Source: Methanotrichaceae archaeon (lineage in GTDB: Archaea > Halobacteriota > Methanosarcinia > Methanotrichales > Methanotrichaceae). From it: DNA of 64,000 nucleotides. Location: contig JAFGMR010000020.1 in NCBI GenBank assembly GCA_016927425.1, positions 1 through 64,000 of the forward strand. Reading direction: 5' to 3'. Positions within the stretch are counted from its first letter, which is position 1, and every line of letters starts with the position of its first letter. The notes under the pieces are model-generated. The model worked only from the letters and a program-made list of their open reading frames with translations, searched no databases and was not told the origin of the DNA. Positions 26,745 to 34,703 of the stretch are shown here, piece by piece. The position numbers and the translations under genes are program-made.

Positions 26745-29700
26745 ATGAGTCCAGAGTCCACGATCACATTTGAAATAAGCGATAGCGGATCGCCAGGCAG
26801 CAGGACCCTAGAGCTGAAGGTCGCGTGCCTCAGGAAGTCCCTTGCAAGGAGGATCCTAAATCCGGCCGAGGCAAGCGAGGTCCTGACGATTCCAGAAAGG
26901 CTCGACGACCTGATGCGAAGGCGAATGCGGGAAGAGGACTTGCGCCACTACATGGACCTTCTCGGAGATGAGATATTTCGCATCTGGCTTGCGAAGGACT
27001 GGGCGATCATCTCGCGCCGCCTCCAAGGTGCAAGATCGCTCAAGATCTGTTCCGATCTCGAAGAGGTCCTGGCCCTTCCCTGGGAGCTGATGCGCCCACC
27101 CGGAGGAGAGGCCATCGGATTGCAGCTGGAGATAAGCCGCCATATCCCCGGAGTCGAAACTGAGATGCTCCGGCAGTCAGGTCCCTTGCGCGTTCTATTC
27201 TGCGCCGCAGCCCCCAAGTCCGAGTTCGAGTGGGCAGAGGAGAGGATCGTCCGGGCGCTCGAGGGCCTCGGCATCTCTATTCGGATATGCGACGGCGGAC
27301 GTTTGGAGCTCGCGAGGATGGCCGAGTCCTTTCGGCCCCACCTGGTCCATATCTCCGCCCCCCTGGTGACCGCTCGCGATTGCGTCCATCTGATCCTCGA
27401 GGGCGAGGATGGCGGCCAGGATCGGCTCTCGCCTCGAGGGCTCGCCGAGATCGTGCCTGGCGCAGGGGCGATAATTAGCCCTCCTAAGAATGAATGCGCG
27501 AACCTGGCCTTGAGCCATCTCTGCCACTCGCTTCTCGCCGAGGGAATGCATTTCGCCCTCTCATGGCCTTGCTCGAAGGAGGCATCCTGGCGCTGCCTCT
27601 ACCGATCGCTCGGCAAGGGAAAGGGCATTGGTTGCGCCCTTCTGGAGAGCAGAGCTCCCCTTTACTGCGGCGGAGATTCCAGTTGGGCCCTTCCAGCCCT
27701 CTACGGCGAATGGGCTGGCCTTCTCGAGCCCGCTGCTCAAACAGAAGCTCTAGCCAAAGCTCAAGACGGAGATCTGGCTGAAGCTCAAGCCGAGTCAGTA
27801 GAGACCCCTCGCGAAGCTGTTCCCTTGCATTTACTTCGCAAGGCCCATCTTGTAGACCGCAGGCGAGAGAGGCAGAGGCTCCTTCCCCGCCTAAAGTCGG
27901 GCACGCTTTCCGCGGCATTGATCCTTGGCCCTGCTGGAATGGGGAAGAGCGCTCTCTCCGCGTCCCTCGCCCTATCCCTCGATAAATTCTTCCCCGTTGC
28001 CTTGCACGGCGATTGCGACCTGCCCATCTCGGCTTTTAGGATCATCGAGGCCGCTCTTGATGCCTTTCGATCCTGCGGGGATGGCTATGGGGATGTCATC
28101 GAGGACCTCCTCGACCCCGGCCAGGATATGGAACGGAAGTGTAATAGAACGATTGATGGCCTTAACAGGGGCCAGTTTCTGTTGATCCTGGACGATCTCG
28201 GTGGGGCGCTCTCCCCAGACGGGACGATGGAAGACCCCCACTTGGCGAGATTATACCGTCTTCTGCTCACCTCCCTCAAGGCCTCCAGGACAATAATCGT
28301 TGCCCCCACCCAGCCCAAAGATCCCAAGATCCTTCCCACTGGAGCGAGGAAGGAGCAGCTCGCCCCGTTGTCCTCGACCTCCCGGATACGAATCTTGCTA
28401 TCGCACCCCTTGATCGAGGAAGGTTACAGGAGTGGAGAGATCCCTTACGTCCTATTGGATCGACTCTCGAAGGAGAGGGCGCCTTCCCTGGACCTGATCC
28501 GATCGGCCCTTCTCACATCCCCAGTGGAGGTTGGATCGCTGATGGAGGGGGAGATCTCCACATGGTCAAAGCTCGATGAAGATCTGCTGGAGATCGTGCA
28601 CCGGGGGCTTGGACCTCGCCTCTGGCACGCCCTCTGCAAGGCAGCAGCCTTCAAAACCCCTGTGAGGAGGGAAGCCCTTGCAAAGGCACTACGACTATCC
28701 GACTCTGCGCCCTTCGACGAATGGGTGGAAAAGGGGCTCGCTGTTGCTGATGAGTGGGAGATCTTCGTATCGGAGAGCCTTCGCCCATTGCTTCTCGCAC
28801 AATTGAAGCCAGAGGATTATAGAAGCGCCGAGCGGATGGCAGGAGGCCTTTTGATGGAGATCGCCGAAGAGGAGGCGCCTGGCGCGGGGATCACAAGGCT
28901 CGACCGACTCCTCATGGCCCGCCTCCATCTCCTCAGCGGCGATGACATGGAGGGCGCGAGGAGGGCCTCGGCCGCCATCAGCTCGATCCTGATCGCTCGC
29001 GGATTCTATGGAGATGCGATCCGCATAAATCGCGAGCTTCTGGATAGGGAGGAGCATCCGGCCACATTAAGCTGGCTTGCCCAGGCGCATCAGCTACTCG
29101 GAGACGCCGCATCCGCTCGCAAATGGTACGAGCGCGCATTGGATGCATCCCTCGGCCGAGGGCCTGCCGCGTCGGTTGCCCTGCATGGCCTCGCCTCCCT
29201 GGAGATGGCCTCGGGAAAGCTTGCATCCGCCTCTAAGAGGTTGGAGGAGGCCCTCAACCTGGAGGGCCCGCGCCAGAGGGGGGAGACGGCAATCGAGATC
29301 GCCAAAATCGAGATGGAGAAGGGAGACCTCCATCGGGCAAAGGACCTCCTGGAGGAGGCCCTCTGCCTCCCTCTGCGGGAGGCGGGCGGCCAGGACGAGG
29401 CCTATTATCTGCTGGGGCTTGCCGAGCAAGGCCTCGAAGAGCTCCCCGCCGCAAGGGTTCATCTGAACCGCGCCCTCGAGATCAGACGATCCCTTGGGAT
29501 CCGCAAAGGGGTAGGGGCAGCTCTCCACAGCCTAGCCACGGTCGACCTGCAAATGGGCGACAGTCCTACAGCCATCTTGCGATTCCGTGAAGCTCTGGAG
29601 ATAGGGCAGGAGATCGATGATGGGCCTCTCGAGGCATCCACCCTCTTCCAGCTGGGATCGACAGCTGTCCTGGCCGGGAGGGTCAAGGAGGGCTTGAGCC

Positions 29701-29897
29701 TTGTCATATTGAGCGGGATGATCCTTCGAAGGCTGAACCATCCCGACACGTTGAGGGTGGAGTCCACGATCAGCGGCCTTGCCTCCCACCTCGGCTACGA
29801 CCAGAGGAGGTTCGATTCGGTCCTCAGGGAGGCCATCCAGTCCTACAGGAAGGACCGTGGGCGAGGGTTGATTGAGGCTGCCTTTCGGATAAGCTGA
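26745..29897 (+). CDS. CHAT-like / STAND NTPase / TPR multidomain protein
   Basis: A 1050-residue soluble signalling-type protein. Residues about 20-325 resemble a CHAT (caspase-like) domain: the family hallmark LPWELMRPP is at 111-119, with VHISAPL at 201-207. Residues about 365-740 are a STAND/AAA-type NTPase with Walker A GPAGMGKS (395-402) and Walker B FLLILDDL (478-485), then a helical winged-helix region. Residues about 760-1040 are at least six TPR units. In CHAT proteases the catalytic His and Cys lie in HxxxH and NxCxS-like motifs; here these read VHISAP and ISPPKNEC, so both look lost or moved. The C-terminal TPRs probably sense a ligand. It lies 64 nt after larE, same strand; a defence or stress-switch role is inference. 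Confidence 0.8.
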   Translation: MSPESTITFEISDSGSPGSRTLELKVACLRKSLARRILNPAEASEVLTIPERLDDLMRRRMREEDLRHYMDLLGDEIFRIWLAKDWAIISRRLQGARSLKICSDLEEVLALPWELMRPPGGEAIGLQLEISRHIPGVETEMLRQSGPLRVLFCAAAPKSEFEWAEERIVRALEGLGISIRICDGGRLELARMAESFRPHLVHISAPLVTARDCVHLILEGEDGGQDRLSPRGLAEIVPGAGAIISPPKNECANLALSHLCHSLLAEGMHFALSWPCSKEASWRCLYRSLGKGKGIGCALLESRAPLYCGGDSSWALPALYGEWAGLLEPAAQTEALAKAQDGDLAEAQAESVETPREAVPLHLLRKAHLVDRRRERQRLLPRLKSGTLSAALILGPAGMGKSALSASLALSLDKFFPVALHGDCDLPISAFRIIEAALDAFRSCGDGYGDVIEDLLDPGQDMERKCNRTIDGLNRGQFLLILDDLGGALSPDGTMEDPHLARLYRLLLTSLKASRTIIVAPTQPKDPKILPTGARKEQLAPLSSTSRIRILLSHPLIEEGYRSGEIPYVLLDRLSKERAPSLDLIRSALLTSPVEVGSLMEGEISTWSKLDEDLLEIVHRGLGPRLWHALCKAAAFKTPVRREALAKALRLSDSAPFDEWVEKGLAVADEWEIFVSESLRPLLLAQLKPEDYRSAERMAGGLLMEIAEEEAPGAGITRLDRLLMARLHLLSGDDMEGARRASAAISSILIARGFYGDAIRINRELLDREEHPATLSWLAQAHQLLGDAASARKWYERALDASLGRGPAASVALHGLASLEMASGKLASASKRLEEALNLEGPRQRGETAIEIAKIEMEKGDLHRAKDLLEEALCLPLREAGGQDEAYYLLGLAEQGLEELPAARVHLNRALEIRRSLGIRKGVGAALHSLATVDLQMGDSPTAILRFREALEIGQEIDDGPLEASTLFQLGSTAVLAGRVKEGLSLVILSGMILRRLNHPDTLRVESTISGLASHLGYDQRRFDSVLREAIQSYRKDRGRGLIEAAFRIS

Positions 29898-29946
29898 CGC
29901 AATAGCAAAGGCTTAATGCCATCCGGAACCCCCATCCCTTGAGATC

Positions 29947-31305
29947 ATGAATCCCATCCTTTACTTCAGCACAAACGGCGATCCTCAGAAGGTCGACTTC
30001 AAGCAGGCGCTCCTCGCAGGCCAGGCCCCGGACAAGGGGCTCTACATGCCTGAATTGATCCCCCGCCTCGACGCCGACCTTATCGCCAGCTTCTCCGATA
30101 TGACATACCCGGAGATCGCATACGAGGTCCTTCGCCCATACGTTGGAGAGTTGATCCATGAGGATCGCCTAATCGCCCTTCTCAAGGATGCCTACGACTT
30201 TGAGGTCCCACTCGAGGAGGTCTTCCCCGGAAAGCACATCATGCGCCTCGACCGCGGCCCGACCTGCTCATTCAAGGACTTCGCCGCCCGGTTCATGGGA
30301 AGGACTATCGAGCACTTCCTGAAGGAGGAGGGCCGAAGCATGGTGATCCTAACGGCAACCTCCGGCGACACTGGATCCGCCGTTGCCCACGCCTTCTACG
30401 GCCTCGAAAAGATCGACGTCGTCGTGCTCTTCCCAAGGGATGAGGTGACGGTTCGGCAGAGAAAGCAGATGACGACGCTAGGGGATAACGTTCATCCTCT
30501 CGCCGTCCGAGGCAAGTTCGACGACTGCCAGGCGCTCGTAAAGCGGGCATTTACCGATCCAGAGCTGGCAAGGATGAACCTCTCGTCTGCCAACTCGATC
30601 AATATCGGAAGACTCCTCCCCCAGGCGGTTTACTACTTTTATGCAGCATCCCGCCTCGGGCCCGAGGGGGGGAGGCTGGTATTCTCCGTTCCAAGCGGAA
30701 ACTTCGGCGACCTGATGGGAGGACTGATCGCCATGCGAATGGGCCTTCCAATGCGGAGGTTCATCGCGGCCACAAACGAGAACGACGAGTTCCCCCGGTT
30801 CATGAAGACCGGCGTCTACAACCCCATCCGCCCTTCGAGGAACTGCATCTCAAATGCGATGAACGTAGGCCACCCAAGCAACCTGGCCCGCCTCTTCAGC
30901 CTCTACGGCGGATGGATGGACGAGACGGGGGTCGTCAAGAGGGCCCCGGATCTCGCTGCTATGAAGGGGGACCTCTTTGCGGTCTCAATAACAGATGCCG
31001 AGACGAGAGTTGCGATGAAGGATGTATACGAGCGCTATTCCATCGTGCTCGAGCCGCATGGCGCCGTCGGCTGGGCAGGCCTTATGAGATATCTGCACGA
31101 GGTGGAGGACTGGAATCCCTGCGTCTCCCTCGAGACCGCCGACCCTGCCAAGTTCCCGAAGGAGATAGTCGACCTGATGGGAATCGAGCCAAAGCGAGAC
31201 GCGATCTCCTCCCTCGATCTCCTGGTTGAGAGCTACGGACACATCGGAGACGATTACGGAGAGCTCAAGAGGGAGCTCTTCTCCATCTTTGGGGATCGGA
31301 CATGA
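29947..31305 (+). CDS. thrC: Threonine synthase
   Basis: Converts O-phosphohomoserine to threonine with PLP. The 452 residues include the N-terminal STNGDPQKVDFKQALLAGQAPDKGLYMPE region of the long (class I) form. The PLP lysine is in TCSFKDFAARF (K110), and the phosphate loop is in ATSGDTGSAVAHAF. The C-terminal region carries EPHGAVGWAGL. The start follows a TTGAGATC region with no strong ribosome-binding site. It overlaps the MetE-like gene by 4 nt, joining two branches of aspartate-family amino acid synthesis. Confidence 0.95.
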   Translation: MNPILYFSTNGDPQKVDFKQALLAGQAPDKGLYMPELIPRLDADLIASFSDMTYPEIAYEVLRPYVGELIHEDRLIALLKDAYDFEVPLEEVFPGKHIMRLDRGPTCSFKDFAARFMGRTIEHFLKEEGRSMVILTATSGDTGSAVAHAFYGLEKIDVVVLFPRDEVTVRQRKQMTTLGDNVHPLAVRGKFDDCQALVKRAFTDPELARMNLSSANSINIGRLLPQAVYYFYAASRLGPEGGRLVFSVPSGNFGDLMGGLIAMRMGLPMRRFIAATNENDEFPRFMKTGVYNPIRPSRNCISNAMNVGHPSNLARLFSLYGGWMDETGVVKRAPDLAAMKGDLFAVSITDAETRVAMKDVYERYSIVLEPHGAVGWAGLMRYLHEVEDWNPCVSLETADPAKFPKEIVDLMGIEPKRDAISSLDLLVESYGHIGDDYGELKRELFSIFGDRT

Positions 31306-32300
31306 CCCAGATCCTCTTCGACGATATCGGAAGCTATCCGCTGCCACGCGGCATCCTTCTCGATGGCCTCTCACCTGACGCCTACGCCGCGCTTGTGAGG
31401 GATTGCATGGAGCAGAAGCTAGCCGCGGGCGTGGAGGTCCCGACATATCCTCAGTTTAGGGACATGATCGATATGTTCATGAAGCCGATCGAAGCGCCGG
31501 ATGAGAGCGAGAGTCCCTATATCGTGCGAAAAGAGGCGGCAGAGATCGAGGAGCTCAACGCCCTCGAGCCCCTGGCCATTTCAAGGGGCGAGCCTCTTCG
31601 CCTTAGGGTATGCGTCACAGGCCCAGTCGAGCTCTACCTCTCCGCCTTTGGGGCCACTTCATACACCGATATCCTCTTCAATTTGGCAACCTCCGTAGCC
31701 CGCTTTCTGGAGAGGGCAAAGGAGGTTCCATTCCTGGACGTGACCGTGGCATCATTGGACGAGCCGAGCCTTGGGATCAGTCCAAGCATAATATTTGAGG
31801 AAGATGATCTCACCAGGGCATTGGAGATCGCAAGCGAACCATGTAAAGATATAGACTGTGAGATCCATCTACACTCTCCATTATACGCCGAGCTTTGCTG
31901 CAGGGTCCCTGGAATCAATATCGTAGGTGTGGAGTCGGCTGCCCACCCAGATTATCTCAAGCTCATCGATCGCTCAATCCTCGATGAGACCGACTCATAT
32001 CTCAGGGCTGGAATCGCCCGAACGGATATCCTCTCGATAGTTGCCGGCCTCAACGACCGTCTGGGGCTAAACCTCTGGACCGATCCAAAACGGCTGGAGA
32101 TGGAGATATCGAGAGCGGAGTCACCCTCGATCCTGGAGGGGCGCCTATCAAAGATACACGCGCAATTCGGGGATAGGATTCGATGCGCAGGGCCGGACTG
32201 CGGGCTTGGATCATGGCCGAGCCAGGAACTCGCGAGAGGGCTTCTCTTCAATTGCTCCCAGGCGCTTGCCTCATTTCGGCAGCGTGCGGGGCCAAGCTGA
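31302..32300 (+). CDS. Core MetE-type cobalamin-independent methionine synthase
   Basis: A 332-residue protein equal to the catalytic (C-terminal) half of MetE, of the short archaeal core-MetE kind. These methylate homocysteine from a corrinoid or pterin methyl donor. It starts ILFDDIGSYPLPRG, like the family. The zinc site of MetE is H-x-C, E, C. Here the corresponding residues seem to be H189-L-H191, E211 and C300 (AGPDCGLGSWP), so the usual first cysteine looks to be replaced by His. The methyl donor cannot be told from sequence. It is translationally coupled to thrC (ATGA). Confidence 0.82.
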   Translation: MTQILFDDIGSYPLPRGILLDGLSPDAYAALVRDCMEQKLAAGVEVPTYPQFRDMIDMFMKPIEAPDESESPYIVRKEAAEIEELNALEPLAISRGEPLRLRVCVTGPVELYLSAFGATSYTDILFNLATSVARFLERAKEVPFLDVTVASLDEPSLGISPSIIFEEDDLTRALEIASEPCKDIDCEIHLHSPLYAELCCRVPGINIVGVESAAHPDYLKLIDRSILDETDSYLRAGIARTDILSIVAGLNDRLGLNLWTDPKRLEMEISRAESPSILEGRLSKIHAQFGDRIRCAGPDCGLGSWPSQELARGLLFNCSQALASFRQRAGPS

Positions 32301-32549
32301 CCACAGAGCGCGGTCCTTAGGATTTCTCTTCTTGCGTGTTTATTTGGGGTCGGTTATCATCTTGTTGAAATTATATGCTGTATATATTTCCGAATATCCT
32401 TGCGCAAAGAATATCTTTGCTCATAATTTAGGTGGTTTTCAGCAAAACATAAATATTTTATAACGTTAGTTTCTGCTCATTGAATATCCCTTTCCGGATT
32501 ACTACCATTACCATTATCTATAAATATTTTAAGATCATACAGTGATCTC
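32301..32549 (+). promoter_or_regulatory. AT-rich gap with promoter of the DUF1699 gene
   Basis: A 249-bp non-coding stretch that becomes strongly AT-rich from 32360. A good TATA box (CTATAAATATTTT) is at 32518-32530, about 20-32 nt upstream of the ATG at 32550, implying a very short leader. A second box-like ATAAATATTTTATAA lies near 32450. I see no gene. Confidence 0.45.
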
Positions 32550-32957
32550 ATGAGGCTTAGAGTTGTGAGTTCAAAGAAGGAGATCAGGGATCTCAACCGG
32601 ACGGAGCAGGTCGTCCACCTGGCCTTCCGGGCATCCAATATGGATGTCATGGGGCTGGTACAGAACTGTCCTCGCCTTCGAGCAGTTCAGATTCCCCCAT
32701 CTTATCATCAAACCATGTCCAAAGCAGCACAACAGTTCCTCGAGATACAGGGCGTGGAGCTGCTTAAGGGAGACGTCTGGGGGCATCGCAAGGATATCGA
32801 TGAGTACTACACCGTGAGCGAGAAGGTGATAGATCGGCTCTCATCCCTCATCGCCGATGGACATAGCATAGATGACACGGTCAAGAGGGTCCAGAGGGAG
32901 ACCAAGCTCTCCGAGGACCTGATCCGATATATACTGAAGGAGAAGGTGATCTCCTAA
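32550..32957 (+). CDS. DUF1699 family protein
   Basis: A 135-residue protein of the DUF1699 family, which I know from Methanosarcinales. Features are MRLRVVSSKKEIRDLN at the start, HLAFRASNMDVMGLVQNCPRLRAVQIPPSYHQTMSKAAQQFLEIQGVELLKGDVWGHRKDIDEYY in the middle, and a C-terminal helical HTH-like segment (DTVKRVQRETKLSEDLIRYIL). Function is unknown; the last segment suggests DNA or RNA binding. It has its own promoter. Confidence 0.78.
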   Translation: MRLRVVSSKKEIRDLNRTEQVVHLAFRASNMDVMGLVQNCPRLRAVQIPPSYHQTMSKAAQQFLEIQGVELLKGDVWGHRKDIDEYYTVSEKVIDRLSSLIADGHSIDDTVKRVQRETKLSEDLIRYILKEKVIS

Positions 32958-33001
32958 GGCACCATCACCGTTTTATCTCATAAGCAGAATAGGCGCAATG
33001 C

Positions 33002-33496
33002 ATGGAGCTCTTGAACAAGGTCCAGGAGTACCTCGAGGTTCAGCAGGAGAAGCTCCAGGGAGAGCTGGCGGCGAAATATGCCCTCCCCCAGGATGAGGCC
33101 GACGAGCTTCGAATTGCCGTCACCAGATACCTGGATAAGACCTATGGTCCGGCAATTGACCTCGCCAGGTACATCTGCGGGAGGAAAGGAACGGTTGTGC
33201 TCTTCATCGGGAGGGAGGGCTGCGAGATCTGCCATGACAGCCAATTTGGCCTGGACCGCTTCATCAGCGAACACGGGGATGTGGAGCTCGTTAAGGTGAG
33301 CTACTCCGATCCCGCAGGGCTGCTATATCATCTCATCCATGGAGACGAAGGCGGACTATTGCCCCTGATAGCCATGATCAGAACGGGTCACCTGAACATG
33401 ACCTTCACAGGGGTGAGGCTGCTTCCAGAGGTCTATGAGAAGTACTACAGCTCTCTTTCGCCGGTCAGATGCGAGGGGGACATGTGCGTCCTATAA
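33002..33496 (+). CDS. Thioredoxin-fold protein with CxxC
   Basis: A 164-residue cytoplasmic protein. The N-terminal 60 residues are helical and charged. From about residue 60 there is a thioredoxin-like core: TVVLFIGREGCEICHDSQFGLDRFI, with CEIC in the position of the redox motif, then VELVKVSYSD, and LLPLIAMIRTGHLNMTFTG at the usual cis-Pro region. It ends with CEGDMC, a second pair of cysteines that could be redox-active. A disulfide-exchange role is inferred and the partner is unknown. It precedes tpiA by 43 nt. Confidence 0.6.
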   Translation: MELLNKVQEYLEVQQEKLQGELAAKYALPQDEADELRIAVTRYLDKTYGPAIDLARYICGRKGTVVLFIGREGCEICHDSQFGLDRFISEHGDVELVKVSYSDPAGLLYHLIHGDEGGLLPLIAMIRTGHLNMTFTGVRLLPEVYEKYYSSLSPVRCEGDMCVL

Positions 33497-33539
33497 AGCG
33501 TCCAGAGACCATTTCATCAAAAAGGAGGTCGGCAAATAG

Positions 33540-34202
33540 ATGACGATCATAGTGCTCAACTTCAAGACATATCGTGAGTCCACGGGAGAGGATGCTTTGA
33601 CGCTCTCTCGCATATGCGAGGGCGTGGCCCGGGAGTACGGTGTGGAGATTGCGGTCGCCCCCCAGACGGCGGATATAGGGAGAGTGGCAGAAGCAGTCGA
33701 GATCCCGGTCTTTGCCCAACATGTGGACGGCGTGGGCTTTGGTAGCTTCACCGGGCATACGACCGCGACCTCCATCAAGGAGGCTGGTGCCAAGGGATCC
33801 CTGATCAACCACTCCGAGCGAAGGCTTAAGCTCGCCGAGATCGACGCTGCCATCGCTGCATGCAGATCTTGCGGCCTAAAAACCATCGTTTGCACGAACA
33901 ACGTGGCAACGACGAGGGCCGCTGCAGCGCTGTTGCCCGACTATGTGGCTGTCGAGCCTCCCGAGCTGATCGGAAGCGGCATCCCAGTCTCCAAGGCCGA
34001 CCCGGAGGTCGTGCGGGGATCGGTCGAGGCCGTAAAGGCGATCGAGCCGGGTGTTGCAGTCCTCTGTGGGGCAGGGATAACCCATGGAGAGGATCTGAGA
34101 GCTGCCCTGGACCTCGGGTCGGCGGGGGTCCTCCTTGCCTCGGGCATAATAAAGGCCAAGGACCAGCGCTTGGCGCTTGAGGACCTCGTCACCGGCATAT
34201 GA
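33540..34202 (+). CDS. tpiA: Triosephosphate isomerase
   Basis: Interconverts dihydroxyacetone phosphate and glyceraldehyde 3-phosphate. Its 220 residues match the short archaeal form of the TIM barrel. Active-site residues are N7/K9 (LNFKTY), H91 (NHSERR) and E139 (AVEPPELIG). The phosphate loop is in LCGAGITHGED and GVLLASGIIKA. GGAGGT precedes the ATG. acyP follows with its ribosome-binding site overlapping the tpiA stop, so the two are coupled. Confidence 0.95.
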   Translation: MTIIVLNFKTYRESTGEDALTLSRICEGVAREYGVEIAVAPQTADIGRVAEAVEIPVFAQHVDGVGFGSFTGHTTATSIKEAGAKGSLINHSERRLKLAEIDAAIAACRSCGLKTIVCTNNVATTRAAAALLPDYVAVEPPELIGSGIPVSKADPEVVRGSVEAVKAIEPGVAVLCGAGITHGEDLRAALDLGSAGVLLASGIIKAKDQRLALEDLVTGI

Positions 34203-34215
34203 GGTGGCAACTACC

Positions 34216-34485
34216 ATGATTTGCGTCCGGATCAGGGTGTCTGGGAGGGTGCAGGGCGTGGGCTTTCGCTACTTCACCCAAATGAACGCAGAACTCCTGG
34301 GGATAAAGGGATGGGTAAGGAACATTCCCGGTGGCGGCGTAGAGGCGGTATTGGAGGGCGAGCGGCAGAAGGTTGGGGAGCTGCTGAACCTTATGAAATC
34401 GGGCCCCTCAGGCGCCCTGGTCTCGGGCATGGAGCTCTCGGAGCTGGAAGCCAAGAACTTTGAGGAATTCAAGATAAGTTATTAA
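34216..34485 (+). CDS. acyP: Acylphosphatase
   Basis: Hydrolyses acyl phosphates such as acetyl or carbamoyl phosphate. At 89 residues it has the family length, with the catalytic arginine in GRVQGVGFRYF (R18) and the asparagine in GWVRNIPGG (N36). The ATG at 34216 follows GAGGTGG, and an upstream in-frame start inside tpiA is not needed. In an acetate-using methanogen it could dispose of spilled acetyl phosphate (inference). Confidence 0.92.
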   Translation: MICVRIRVSGRVQGVGFRYFTQMNAELLGIKGWVRNIPGGGVEAVLEGERQKVGELLNLMKSGPSGALVSGMELSELEAKNFEEFKISY

Positions 34486-34523
34486 GTTGGGTTGTTACAA
34501 TTATTGGATGGGGATGAGGTCCA

Positions 34524-34703
34524 TTGCTGACGGTCAATAGGTACAAATGCTGTTACTGCGGAGCCTGTGTCGGCGTATGTCCGGCCTGTGCCCTGGAGCT
34601 GGTGGAGACCTGGATAGAGGTCTCAGATAGCTGTATCGAATGCGGTCGTTGCACCGATATCTGTCCAGTGGGTGCCCTCGGTCTTATGGAGGTTCAGCGA
34701 TGA
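34524..34703 (+). CDS. Small 2[4Fe-4S] ferredoxin
   Basis: A 59-residue protein starting at TTG 34524, easily missed because it is so short. The sequence has two cluster motifs, CCYCGACVGVCPACA and CIECGRCTDICPVGA, each with CxxCxxCxxxCP. GAGGT is just upstream of the TTG. It overlaps the geranylgeranyl reductase start by 4 nt (ATGA). In Methanosarcina acetivorans the ferredoxin next to the reductase (MA1485 with MA1484) was shown to be needed for full reduction of archaeal lipids, so this is very likely its electron donor. Confidence 0.9.
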   Translation: MLTVNRYKCCYCGACVGVCPACALELVETWIEVSDSCIECGRCTDICPVGALGLMEVQR

